The notes under the pieces are model-generated. The model saw only the letters and a list, made by a program, of their open reading frames with translations, was not told the origin of the DNA and did no database searches. A stretch of 64,000 nt of DNA, from positions 62,001 to 126,000 of the forward strand of contig NZ_CAMTTF010000002.1 of the NCBI RefSeq assembly GCF_947077765.1, read 5' to 3'. Numbering within the stretch: position 1 is the stretch's first letter; each line of letters opens with the position of its first letter. A program made the translations under genes and the position numbers. Positions 28,137-37,236 of this stretch are shown one piece after another. This DNA comes from Salinibacter grassmerensis (GTDB lineage Bacteria > Bacteroidota > Rhodothermia > Rhodothermales > Salinibacteraceae).

Positions 28137-29276
28137 ATGCGTATCGGCCACCTTGACTTCGACGACCGGCCCCTCTTCCTCGCGCCCATGGAGGACGTAA
28201 GCGATCCGCCGTTCCGCGTCCTCTGCAAGCGGTACGGGGCCGACATGATGTACACCGAGTTCGTCTCCTCCGCCGGCCTCCTCCGCGAGCAGGAGCACGA
28301 GCACCAGAAGCTGGAGATTTTCGACGAGGAGCGCCCCGTCGGCATCCAGGTGTGGGGCGGCGGGATCGACGAGGTCCGAAACGCGACGCCCATGGTCGAC
28401 GCCGCCGGGCCGGACGTCATCGACATCAATTTCGGCTGTCCCGTCCGCAAGATCGTGCAGAAGGACGGCGGGGCCGGGGTGCTGCGCAACCTCGACAAGA
28501 TGAAGCGCATCACGGCGGCGGTGATGGAGGAGGCCACCCGGCCGGTAACTGTCAAGACGCGCCTCGGCTGGGACGACGACTCGATTCACATCGTAGACGT
28601 GGCCCGCATGCTCGAAGACATGGGCGTCGCGGCGCTCACCGTGCACGCCCGCACCCGGGAACAGAAATACAAGGGCGACGCCCGGTGGGAGTGGCTCCGC
28701 AAGATCAAGGAAGAGGGCACCCGCGACATGCCGTTCATCGGGAACGGGGACGCGCTCGACCCGGAGGCCATCGAGGCAATGTTTGAGGAAACGGGCGTCG
28801 ACGGCGTCATGCTCGGCCGCGGCGCGCTGGGCAACCCGTGGATTTTTGAGCGCGCGAAGACCTACATGGAGACCGGCGAGTTGCCCCCGCCGCCCGACTG
28901 GGAGGAGCGGGTGCAGGTGGTGGCCGAGCACCTGTCGCTCAAGTGCGAGTGGCTGGGGGAGCACACCGGCGTCATGGAGATGCGCAAGAACTACAGCAGC
29001 TACTTCAAGGGCTTCCGCAACGCCTCTACGCTGCGGCACGAGCTCATGCAGCCGGAGACGAAGGAGGGCGTGCTGGAGGTGATGCTCAACTTCAAGCCCG
29101 ACGCGCCGGACATCCAGGTGCCCGCCGCCAAGCTTCCGGAGCAGACCGCCGACCCGGACGCGGTGGACACGAAGAAGCCCGACGTGCCGGACGACCTGCC
29201 GTCGCCGGGGGGCGACGGGGCGTCCGAAGAGGTGGGAACGAAGAAGGCCGAGCTGCCGGCGTCGATGGCCTCGTAG
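28137..29276 (+). CDS. dusB: tRNA-dihydrouridine synthase
   Basis: The 379-residue product reduces uridine to dihydrouridine in the tRNA D-loop using FMN. It has the FMN-binding APMEDVSDPPFR near the N-terminus and the catalytic Cys101 in NFGCPVRKIVQKDGGAG. VKTRLGWDDD, HARTREQKYKGDARW, GNGDAL and GRGALGNPWIF follow, in the usual order for DusB-type enzymes. The family is normally about 320-340 residues. Here a roughly 50-residue Asp/Pro/Lys-rich tail follows the helical domain, without recognisable motif. No Shine-Dalgarno precedes the ATG. Confidence 0.95.
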   Translation: MRIGHLDFDDRPLFLAPMEDVSDPPFRVLCKRYGADMMYTEFVSSAGLLREQEHEHQKLEIFDEERPVGIQVWGGGIDEVRNATPMVDAAGPDVIDINFGCPVRKIVQKDGGAGVLRNLDKMKRITAAVMEEATRPVTVKTRLGWDDDSIHIVDVARMLEDMGVAALTVHARTREQKYKGDARWEWLRKIKEEGTRDMPFIGNGDALDPEAIEAMFEETGVDGVMLGRGALGNPWIFERAKTYMETGELPPPPDWEERVQVVAEHLSLKCEWLGEHTGVMEMRKNYSSYFKGFRNASTLRHELMQPETKEGVLEVMLNFKPDAPDIQVPAAKLPEQTADPDAVDTKKPDVPDDLPSPGGDGASEEVGTKKAELPASMAS

Positions 29277-29500
29277 CTCGTGGATCGTGTAGGGACGATG
29301 CACGTCCGAGTCCGCGTCGAGTGTCCCCTTCGACGCCGAAAATGCACCAACCTGCCACCGTCGACGGGCGTGATGGGGCGCCGGACATCGACGTGCGGTT
29401 GTGGGGGGCGCCGGACGTCCTCTCTACCAGCCAGACGTGGACGCATGGCACATCGCGTTCGGGGATAGTTCAGGCGTCCATACCACAGGAGTCGAGGGCG

Positions 29501-29974
29501 CTAGAGATCAAATACCGCTGCCGCCTCGTCTTCCAGCACAGGGCCGATCACCTCGGCCTTATGGTTGCCCCGTGCAAGCACCTCCTCGCAGGGAAGGGCA
29601 AGCTGGCGTCCCGAATCCCCCTTCATCTCGTAGAGGCGCTCGGCGCGCAGCCCAAATACGACGCGCCCGATGCGGGCCCAGAAGATCGCCCCGGCGCACA
29701 TTGCGCACGGCTCTGTGCTGGCGTAGAGGGTGGTCTTCTCGAGCCGCTCCGGCTCGTATTCTTGAGAGGCGACGCGGACGAGATTGGTCTCGGCGTGCCC
29801 CGTGCAGTCCCCCGTGTGGCCCTCCGTATTGCCGGCACGGTCCAGGACCGTCCCGGTCGGGCCCACCAGCACAGCGCCGAAAGGCGGGTTTCCGGCGTCT
29901 TGGGCCGAGGCGGCTTCGTCGATGGCGGCCCGGACGAACCGCTCGTGATCGAGGGCGTCGACGGCGTCGGACAT
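29501..29974 (-). CDS. Nucleoside/cytidine deaminase-family protein
   Basis: The 157-residue product has the zinc deaminase signature: His60-Ala61-Glu62 in CTGHAETNL and Cys90/Cys93 in STEPCAMCAGAIFWA. The following RVVFGL segment resembles guanine deaminases and other purine/pyrimidine deaminases more than tRNA adenosine deaminase, but the substrate is not certain. The enzyme is cytoplasmic. It is convergent with dusB across 224 bp that hold no other gene. Confidence 0.88.
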   Translation of the reverse strand: MSDAVDALDHERFVRAAIDEAASAQDAGNPPFGAVLVGPTGTVLDRAGNTEGHTGDCTGHAETNLVRVASQEYEPERLEKTTLYASTEPCAMCAGAIFWARIGRVVFGLRAERLYEMKGDSGRQLALPCEEVLARGNHKAEVIGPVLEDEAAAVFDL

Positions 29975-30126
29975 AAAGCAGTTGAGATGTGCAAAAGAGA
30001 AAGAGGGGGGCTAGAAGTCCATTCCGAAGATCCAAGCCCGGTCCTGCATGGTGGGTGCCCGGTCCCGGTCGGTCCTGTGTCCAAACGTCCGCGGACCACA
30101 GGAACACCCGTGGCTTACGTGTACCC

Positions 30127-30399
30127 TTAAGACGCCGGATTGCCTTCTGCCCTCCCGGCCTGAAGATGGGGAGTAGTGTCCATCCATGCCACATACGCTC
30201 GGTATCCACCCATGGCGGCCAATGAAAGCAGAACCCCAGCCGAGAACAGGTCGGCCGGGGCACCCCCTGATGTGACCCCTACCCAAATTCCGAACACCAC
30301 GAGCGTCGGGGTGAGGAGCAGGTTCGCATGATCTCTTGGCCGTAGGGCAGCGAGCCGCGTGCCAAACGAGAGGTCCGAAGTCTTGCCTGCTGGACTCAT
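30127..30399 (-). CDS. Small two-helix membrane protein, unknown function
   Basis: The 90-residue product starts at the ATG at 30399 (MSPAGKTSDLS). It has a soluble, Arg-containing N-terminus and two hydrophobic helices (LLLTPTLVVFGIWVGVTSG and AGVLLSLAAMGGYRAYVAWM), followed by a short polar tail. The frame is open far upstream but that part reads as non-coding. It has no close partner on its strand. It is a plausible gene on the basis of membrane topology only. Confidence 0.5.
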   Translation of the reverse strand: MSPAGKTSDLSFGTRLAALRPRDHANLLLTPTLVVFGIWVGVTSGGAPADLFSAGVLLSLAAMGGYRAYVAWMDTTPHLQAGRAEGNPAS

Positions 30400-30725
30400 G
30401 CCGTTGGCGTGTACGGTTGTCGGGGGCGAAGCGGCGGAGGACCAGTGTTGGGGCCGATTCACATAAACCTGCACTGAACAGACCGTTCCTATCCCCAACA
30501 GATGAGGCCGTAGGGGTTCAAATGTGGAACGAGCACGGAATGACGAGCGGGACACCGGTCGGCGACGCAGGGTCTGTAACAACTCCGCCCGTTCCGTCGT
30601 GAGGAGGATGTGTGCAACCACAAAAATTCCGCAGAAGCCATTCCCCTGGCGCACAGACGGATTATGCCGGTCTGCGGCCCGGCGTTCGAAGGTACGCTTC
30701 TTTACAAGCACCACTCCCCTTCCCC
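30400..30725. other. Divergent intergenic region upstream of the SPFH pair
   Basis: 326 bp between the start of the small membrane protein (minus) and the first SPFH gene (plus). It must contain the SPFH operon promoter. I see no repeats or RNA gene. The sequence right before the SPFH ATG is C-rich (cactccccttcccc) with no Shine-Dalgarno. Confidence 0.35.
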
Positions 30726-32414
30726 ATGGATTCTGTGATTGGGATCACCGAAACGCAGGGCAGTTATCAGGAAGCGCTCCGGCGGATCGGGCAGCAGGAT
30801 GAGGACGGCCAGACCATCGGCATCGTCTACGTCGGGAGCGGGATGTTTAGCTTCTTCCCGACGTTCTTCCGGGCCCTTGGCCTCCTGTTCGTCCTCTCGG
30901 TATACTTCATAAGCCAGCCGCTCGGCTTCCTGCCGGAGGGAGTGCACTGGACGATCGATGCGCTCCACGGGTGGGAGGTGGTGTCGCTCGGGACGTGGCT
31001 GACCGCCGTCGTGCTCTATCTGGTCTATTTTGGGTTCTCGCTGGTGAAAAACAACCTCTACACCGGCCAGCCCGGGGCCGAAATCCACTTCATGAAGCAC
31101 GAGAAGATCGTCAAGACGCTTCAGCCGGGGGAGTGGAGCTTCGTGCTCGACCCGCGGGTCCAGCCCTACGCGGTGGTGTCCTCGAAGCTGATTGTGCTCG
31201 AGATGCCGGAGATTGCCGGAAACACCAGCGAGAACATCACTCAGAAGTATCGCGGGGCCATCCGCATGCGAGTCACCGACACGTACCGCCTCCTCGAACG
31301 GGGCGGGTTCGAGAAATTCCTGCGCCAGCTCCGAGAGGTGTACGAGAGCATCATCAAGGACGCGGTGCTCAAGATCAGTGCCCGGGAGTTCAACCAGTTT
31401 ATGGTCGAATCGGTGGCGGTGCCGGAGATTGAGGGGGAGAGCGTCACGGAGCGCCTCGACAACCTGGAGTCGAGCAATCTTTCGGTGGAGTACCTGACGG
31501 GCGCCTCCCAGATCGAGGAGATCGACATTTCGCAGTTCGACCTCGAAGAGTCCGACGACCCGGACCGGCGCCAGATTCTTGATCGGTTGCAGCGGCTCGG
31601 CTCGGACTACGGCATCGAAATCATCGACCACATCCCCGTCGGCAACCTCACGAGCGGGGACTACCTGCGCACGCTGGCCCTGCCGCTCGTGTCGTCGATC
31701 ACGCGGCTGCGCCAGGCCACCGAGACGCTGCGCGAAATTACCGAGGAGGAGATCGACGAAGAGATCCAGGCGAAGGTGGCCGAGCTCAAGCTGGCGGTGC
31801 GGGAGACCGATCAGGTCCTCCGTGAGATCAAGTCCATGCGCCAGACGCTCAACGATGAGGAGAACAAGGAGGCCATCATGCAGGCCCGGGAGGCCACCAT
31901 CGAGAACGCGGCACAGGAGGAAATCGCCCCGGCCATCTCGCTCATCGAGTCGCTGCAGGCGCAGATTCGGGCGAAGGAGATGAGCACGATTGGGGCGATC
32001 GAGCGGTTCAATTCGGAATGGGAGCAGATTCTGGACGAGCTCGAAACCAAGCTGCCGGAGTACGTCCCGCAGGTCGAATCCGTGGTCGTGAGCGGAGTGA
32101 ACGAGGACATCATTCCTGGGGAGGATGTGGTCCAGCGCGTGCTGGAGGACACCGGGACGCTCCAGCAGCTCGAACGCCTCGTCGAGGAGGCCGGCGACTC
32201 CTACACCGAGGCGGAGATCGAGGCCATCATCCAGGAGATCGAGGAGAAGGCCGAAGACGTGAACGTCAGTGAGATCATGAATCGCCTCCAGGCGGCCCTC
32301 GACACGATCTCGTCCGAGTCGGAAATTTCGACCGAGCGGTTCTCGCTGGACAATGTCGAGTCGCGGCTCGACAAGATCTCCAAGAATGTCGAGGCGTCGC
32401 TGCAGGAGGGATAG
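30726..32414 (+). CDS. SPFH/band-7-like membrane protein with long C-terminal coiled coil (first of a pair)
   Basis: The 562-residue product starts at the ATG at 30726. Two hydrophobic segments (about 41-67 and 85-107) precede a beta-rich SPFH-like domain. That domain includes LQPGEWSFVLDPRVQPYAVV, YRGAIRMRVTDTYRLL and LRQLREVYESIIKDAVLKIS. From about residue 310 onward the sequence is almost pure charged helix with heptad character. SPFH proteins such as stomatin and flotillin form ring or cage assemblies on membranes. This one is longer than typical prohibitin-like members. Its stop lies 60 bp before the second SPFH gene, so they are likely co-transcribed and may assemble together. Confidence 0.8.
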   Translation: MDSVIGITETQGSYQEALRRIGQQDEDGQTIGIVYVGSGMFSFFPTFFRALGLLFVLSVYFISQPLGFLPEGVHWTIDALHGWEVVSLGTWLTAVVLYLVYFGFSLVKNNLYTGQPGAEIHFMKHEKIVKTLQPGEWSFVLDPRVQPYAVVSSKLIVLEMPEIAGNTSENITQKYRGAIRMRVTDTYRLLERGGFEKFLRQLREVYESIIKDAVLKISAREFNQFMVESVAVPEIEGESVTERLDNLESSNLSVEYLTGASQIEEIDISQFDLEESDDPDRRQILDRLQRLGSDYGIEIIDHIPVGNLTSGDYLRTLALPLVSSITRLRQATETLREITEEEIDEEIQAKVAELKLAVRETDQVLREIKSMRQTLNDEENKEAIMQAREATIENAAQEEIAPAISLIESLQAQIRAKEMSTIGAIERFNSEWEQILDELETKLPEYVPQVESVVVSGVNEDIIPGEDVVQRVLEDTGTLQQLERLVEEAGDSYTEAEIEAIIQEIEEKAEDVNVSEIMNRLQAALDTISSESEISTERFSLDNVESRLDKISKNVEASLQEG

Positions 32415-32474
32415 CGCCCCCTGCTGGTTCTCCGCGGATCACTTCCCGTTGGCATCGACAAAGCCTACACAGCC

Positions 32475-33830
32475 ATGGAAAGCGTAAAAGACGCGGCCGG
32501 CGACATCGCAAACGAGGTGGGCGACAAGGCCTCCGACGAGCTCCAGGCCTCAATCGAGGAGGGACGGAGGCAAGTTCAGGGGGAGATTGAGGACAAGCTT
32601 GGGGCGATGGTCGGAATGGTGACCGACTCGGCCCGAGAGACCCTCAAGGAGCAATTTCGAGGGATTGACGAGGAGGAGGTGCTCAAGTTCGTCCCCGACC
32701 AGCGTCGATTTGCGGGCATTGGCCCCCTGCTCATGGGGCTCTTTCTGCTGGTCCTTCTGCCCTCGATCCTCAACGTCGTCGCGTACCTGTTCTTCCTCGG
32801 CGGGGGTCTCGCGTTCGTGGCCCGGTACCTCCTCAACGCCAAGGTGGACGTGCCGGAGGGCTATGAAGGGGTGCTGTGCCGATTCGGCGAGCCATACGAG
32901 AATACGGAAACCCGCAACGGACGCAACTGGCTGTTTCGATTTTCCGACTACATCCCCTACCTCGTCTCGAAGCGGGACCAGGTGGTGGACATGCACAATG
33001 CGAACTTTACCGCCGACTACGCGAGTATCGGCATCTCCAGCCAGATCGTCTTCCAGGTGGTCGACTCAAAGAAGTTCATCGCGAACACGACCCCGGCGGG
33101 CATCATGAAGAGCCTGAACCTCTACGCGTCGTACATCGCGCTGCGCATCATCACGTCCGTGGAGGATGCCCGGGTGAAATTCAGCGGGCGCGACTCGCTC
33201 GACAACATTGTGGCGGCGCTGAACGACCACCTCTCAGACGACTTCGGCATCGAGGTGACGAACGTGAGCATGCCCTCGGCCAACAATCAGATCCTGGAGG
33301 ACCTCGAAGGGATCCGCACGCTCCTCAAGGAGATCGACGCCATGAAGGAGAAGCGGCAGGTGCGGCTCGAGTCGGCCGTGAAGGCGGTGGAGTCCGAGCT
33401 CCGCACGAAGCGGAAGCAGGCTCGTCGCCTGACCCCGGAGCTACAACAGGCCAAGATCTCGCTGGACACCGACATCACCGAGCTCGTCAACGAGAAGCGC
33501 CAGGAAGTGCTCATCGGGGCGCGGCGGAAGCTGGAGGAGGGCGCGTCGGAGCTGGACCGGGACTTGGCCAACTTCCGGGCGCGGCTCAAGAAGGCCATCT
33601 CGCTACAGAACTCCCTCGAGGCGCTCAAGCGCAACTTCGAGCTCCGGACGTCGAAGCTCAAGCGCCGGGCCTTTAACCTCATCGGGCCGGATCAGGTAAC
33701 GGTGCTCGGGGTGTCCGGTATTGGCACCGGCGTGGGGTTGGGCATGAGCAAGGATGTCGTCAAGAAGATTCTGAGCAACGGGTCCGGCCCGCTCGTCGAG
33801 CAGGACCAACCGACGCAGGCGGCAGAGTGA
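32475..33830 (+). CDS. SPFH/band-7 membrane protein (second of a pair)
   Basis: The 451-residue product begins with an amphipathic, charged helix (1-70). A hydrophobic hairpin (about 83-119) follows, then an SPFH core (VPEGYEGVLCRFGEPYEN, GISSQIVFQVVDSKKFI, LSDDFGIEVTNVSMPS) and a coiled coil (about 275-400). A small Gly-rich hydrophobic segment lies near the C-terminus (VTVLGVSGIGTGVGLGMS). The opening of the core, where a bound ligand would be presented, is well conserved. It is the more typical SPFH member of the pair. The gene is convergent with the HDOD protein gene (83 bp). Confidence 0.85.
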   Translation: MESVKDAAGDIANEVGDKASDELQASIEEGRRQVQGEIEDKLGAMVGMVTDSARETLKEQFRGIDEEEVLKFVPDQRRFAGIGPLLMGLFLLVLLPSILNVVAYLFFLGGGLAFVARYLLNAKVDVPEGYEGVLCRFGEPYENTETRNGRNWLFRFSDYIPYLVSKRDQVVDMHNANFTADYASIGISSQIVFQVVDSKKFIANTTPAGIMKSLNLYASYIALRIITSVEDARVKFSGRDSLDNIVAALNDHLSDDFGIEVTNVSMPSANNQILEDLEGIRTLLKEIDAMKEKRQVRLESAVKAVESELRTKRKQARRLTPELQQAKISLDTDITELVNEKRQEVLIGARRKLEEGASELDRDLANFRARLKKAISLQNSLEALKRNFELRTSKLKRRAFNLIGPDQVTVLGVSGIGTGVGLGMSKDVVKKILSNGSGPLVEQDQPTQAAE

Positions 33831-33913
33831 CCTGGCAACTGATACGAGGCGCCCTAGGGAGATGCCGGCACTTCACGCGCCGGATCGTCGCGGGGACCGG
33901 GGCCCATCACACA

Positions 33914-34747
33914 TCAAAAGACGCCCAGATTCGCGGCGTAGTCCGTTGCGTCATCGGCGGCGACAGCCACGAGCTCTTCCGACAGGGACGTTTCGGCGGT
34001 CGGCAGGCCCTCCGGGAGCGTGAGCGATTCACCAGTCAGGTCCTGCTGGGCCAGTGCGCTCCCCACCCGAACGGTCACCGCCACCGTCTGAGGCCGGCCC
34101 GTCGAGGGCCCTGACAGGTCGATGGCCCCGCGCAGCACCGAGCAGATGCGGTCGGAGAGGCTCCAGTGTTCGCCGGCGCGGTGGGCGAGACTGCGATGGC
34201 TCTCCCCGAAGAGGTGCCGTTCATCCTCCACCTCGGGAAGGGGGCTGTCCCGTTCATCGAACAGGGGGGCATACTGGTCCGGAGCGGAGTACAGAAGCAC
34301 GAGGCGGCCCATCACGTGGAGGAGCCCCACCGAGAAGGCCAGGCGCACCCAGTCGCCGGCCAGGTCGAGTTGACGGGTTAGCTGTTGGGTAAACCGGCCG
34401 GTGAAGATGGAGGCATGCATGATGCGGTCGAGAAGGCCGGTGTGGTTTGTGAGCTGCTCCCGCATCTTGTTGGCGCCTTCGAGAACGACGATCGACGTCA
34501 CTTCGACGAAGCCAAGGAGGCGCACCGCCTGCTCGACGCTCTCGACCTCGTGTCGCAGCCCGTAGTATGCGGAGTTTGCCCGCCGAAGGACGTTGAGGGA
34601 CGTAGACGGACACTGCTTAACAATCTCGATCAACTTCTCGGGGGCGGTCTGTCCAGACCCGACTAATTCCTCAACCTCCTCGATCGTGGAGGGAAGTGTA
34701 GGGAATGAAACCTCCAGCATTTCGGTCTCCACGGCGTGTCTGCTCAT
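33914..34747 (-). CDS. HDOD-domain signalling protein
   Basis: The 277-residue product starts at the ATG at 34747. It has the HDOD layout: FPTLPSTIEEVEELVG at the front, then LIEIVKQCPSTSLNVLRRAN and SVEQAVRLLGFVEVTSIVV, and helices through SVGLLHVMGRLVLL. Catalytic His-Asp residues of true HD phosphohydrolases are not conserved, as is normal for HDOD proteins, which act as regulators in motility and second-messenger circuits. It lies 55 bp downstream of a histidine kinase gene on the same strand, so it is probably in the kinase's operon. Confidence 0.85.
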   Translation of the reverse strand: MSRHAVETEMLEVSFPTLPSTIEEVEELVGSGQTAPEKLIEIVKQCPSTSLNVLRRANSAYYGLRHEVESVEQAVRLLGFVEVTSIVVLEGANKMREQLTNHTGLLDRIMHASIFTGRFTQQLTRQLDLAGDWVRLAFSVGLLHVMGRLVLLYSAPDQYAPLFDERDSPLPEVEDERHLFGESHRSLAHRAGEHWSLSDRICSVLRGAIDLSGPSTGRPQTVAVTVRVGSALAQQDLTGESLTLPEGLPTAETSLSEELVAVAADDATDYAANLGVF

Positions 34748-34802
34748 GGTTGGGAGGAAGGGAAGGGTGATGTGAGGAACGTGGGGGCAGCTGTGTCCGG
34801 CT

Positions 34803-36572
34803 TCAGTGCGTCGTGGTCCTCTGGTGGTCCCCGCGCGGGTCAACGGGCTCTCCGGTGTGGTCAACGGGGCCGTCTTTGCAGTCTCGAGTGCCAGAGGCGG
34901 TCGTCGGAAGCCGGACGAGGAATCGGCTGCCCGCGTCCGGTTCCGTCTGTACCGTAATCGACCCGCCCATCTGCTCGGTCGCCTCTCTTGTCACCGCGAG
35001 TCCGACCCCGGCGCCCTCGTACTCGCGTCCCAGGCCTGTGGAGGCCTGTCGGAACGGTTCGAAGAGCTGATCGACCGTCGCCGGCTCCATTCCGGCGCCG
35101 TTGTCCTTTACCTCCAACACGGCCCACTCCGGCTCCAGACGGGTCCGCACCCACACGGTGCCCCCGTCTGCGGTATACTTAATCGCGTTGTCCAGTAGGT
35201 TCTGCACCACGACCTGCACCCCATTCTTGTTAGCGTGCGCCTGCACACTGGTGGCCTCCAGTCGAAGATCGATCTCTCTTTCCTGCGCGTTGGCTTGACA
35301 CTCCTCGACGGCTCGGCGGGACTGCTCGGCGAGGTCGACCGTTTCGGGGTCGAGCTCCATTTGGCCCGCCTCCAGCTGCGAGAGGTCCAGCATGTCCTCA
35401 AAGGTCTCGAGCAGGCGCTTTCCGCTCTGTTCAATCAGGTCGGCGTAGCCGGTCAATGGAAGATTTTCGGGCAGATCCATTTCACTGGCATTCGTCCCGA
35501 TCGCCTCGGCGAACCCGATGATTGCGGTCAGGGGCGTGCGGATTTCGTGGTTCATGTTGGCCAACAGGGCAGACTTCAGGCGATCGGCCTCTTCGGCCTC
35601 CTCCTCGGCCCGCCGAAGGGCCTGCTTCCGATGCTCCTGCTCGGTGACGTCCTCGAGGTGAAAGACAGACTCGCAAATCGTCCCGTCGGCCCCTCGCACC
35701 GGCGCGCCGCTTACCGAAAGCACACGCGGGGTGCCGTCCGGCCGCTCCACCGAGCACTCCAGATTGCGCACCACGCGTGTCGCTCGAAGGATCTGCGAAA
35801 GAGAGCGGCTTTCAGTCGCCGTCATATCTCCCTTGTCTCCGGAAGACGTTCCCGGTGAGGAATCAGGCGGACGGCTGAGGATCTCCTCTACATCGGTGCC
35901 GAGAATTTCTTCGGCCCGGCCGTTCGCGTCGATGGCCGTTCCGTTCCCGTCGATCCGAACAACCGCGTGGGGGCTTGTCTCCACGAGGCGGTTCAGGCGG
36001 TCGCGCTGCTCGTGGAGGGTTTGTGTTTGGGTCCGGAGGCGACCGCGCACCGACAGGGCCCACCGTACAGCCACCCCCTCGGCGATGGCCGTGACGGCCA
36101 CGGCCCCGAACAGGGCCCAAGGACTCGTCTGAGGAGAGGTGGTCCAAATCAGAGCGCCCCCAATAAACAGCGCACCCGCGGCGAGAAACGATAAGACCGG
36201 TCGCATCGATGTGCTCCCAAGCACCACGACTCCCCCGAAGACGGCGTAGACGATCAGGACGCCCACCGCGTACTCGCCGGCGAACCCGTTGAGCGCAGCG
36301 AGGGCCACGGCCCATCCCATGATGGCGTAGAGGCCACCCCGTGTGATCGCTACGTGGCGACGACGAACCGTTTCGGACACGTAGGTGGCCCCGATGAGGG
36401 CCACGAGCAGTCCCGCTACGCCGGAGTGAATCCGGCCCACCCAGACAGGAGCGTCGGCGCCGTACAAGGGGGCGTAGAACGACACCAGAACGGCCCCTAA
36501 TCCCAGTAGACACAGGAAGCGGGCGATCCGAACGTGGTCGTGGTCATCGACAAGAAGCGGCTCGCCGTCCAT
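34803..36572 (-). CDS. Membrane sensor histidine kinase: six-helix N-terminal domain, PAS, HisKA, HATPase
   Basis: The 589-residue product starts at the ATG at 36572 (MDGEPLLVDDHD); an ATG at 36737 could add 55 residues of poor quality. About six helices span residues 14-172, followed by a coiled segment, one PAS domain (about 193-312), the phospho-acceptor His342 in ANMNHEIRTPLTAIIGF, and an ATPase domain (QNLLDNAIKYT, VKDNGAGMEP, EYEGAGVGLAV). There is no receiver domain. The N-terminal membrane domain is clearly homologous to that of the kinase at 42590-45445. An HDOD gene follows in the same operon. Confidence 0.9.
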   Translation of the reverse strand: MDGEPLLVDDHDHVRIARFLCLLGLGAVLVSFYAPLYGADAPVWVGRIHSGVAGLLVALIGATYVSETVRRRHVAITRGGLYAIMGWAVALAALNGFAGEYAVGVLIVYAVFGGVVVLGSTSMRPVLSFLAAGALFIGGALIWTTSPQTSPWALFGAVAVTAIAEGVAVRWALSVRGRLRTQTQTLHEQRDRLNRLVETSPHAVVRIDGNGTAIDANGRAEEILGTDVEEILSRPPDSSPGTSSGDKGDMTATESRSLSQILRATRVVRNLECSVERPDGTPRVLSVSGAPVRGADGTICESVFHLEDVTEQEHRKQALRRAEEEAEEADRLKSALLANMNHEIRTPLTAIIGFAEAIGTNASEMDLPENLPLTGYADLIEQSGKRLLETFEDMLDLSQLEAGQMELDPETVDLAEQSRRAVEECQANAQEREIDLRLEATSVQAHANKNGVQVVVQNLLDNAIKYTADGGTVWVRTRLEPEWAVLEVKDNGAGMEPATVDQLFEPFRQASTGLGREYEGAGVGLAVTREATEQMGGSITVQTEPDAGSRFLVRLPTTASGTRDCKDGPVDHTGEPVDPRGDHQRTTTH

Positions 36573-37236
36573 GCGAGACAAGAAGAAAAGTCTCAGTTCA
36601 GGTGCGTCGTGCAGCACCGGATGATACAGGCCTTTGTGCCCACCACGGGATGATCGGAAGCGGGTGCTCCGTACCTCTGCGCCCCGAAAGTCTTCGCGTC
36701 CACCGGACCGTAATAATCGGCTCAGCTGGGGAAGCATTAAATGCCTGAATTTGAAAAATACATTATGCGACGCGCTCTCCGACTGAGCGGCCTCGTTTTC
36801 AATATTCGACGACTACGGCTCCAGTGTGTGAAGCGAGTATGCGAAGTTCTGTTTGTCGAGAGAGGCACGAGGCGGGGGAGTAGGAGAAAGCTGTTTGTGA
36901 TACCACACGGGTGAACCCCAACACAGGAAGCAGGATGCCGGGAGCAAATGAGTGCCTGGAGAACGCCGGGGTGAGAAAAACAAAGTCTGTCCCAGTACCA
37001 CGGCGCGTCCACGTCGTAAAATTACCGGGGGTTGGTAGCTGTGAAAGCCCCTCCTGCGGCACTAAACGCCCAATGCCAGAGGCCCCTGAGGTAGAAAGTT
37101 TAACGGGGCTTGTGACGAGCCCTATCGAGTTTGACGAGTCCGATACGGATCAGCTTTTAGAGCAAGTACGGCGCTTTTATTGCTCCATAAACACGTACAT
37201 TTGTTGTAGCGGACTCCCCTGTACAGCAATTCGATC
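36573..37236. other. Long A/T-richer intergenic region between divergent kinase genes
   Basis: About 660 bp between the starts of two divergent histidine kinase genes. The part from 36738 on is clearly richer in A/T than the surrounding genes. It should contain promoters for both. Short frames here lack any recognisable protein feature. I see no tRNA or strong hairpin. Confidence 0.4.

Noticed and set aside
30500-30530. ggttcaaat segment resembling a tRNA T loop
   Set aside because: Flanking bases do not form a 5-bp T stem and no cloverleaf can be drawn.
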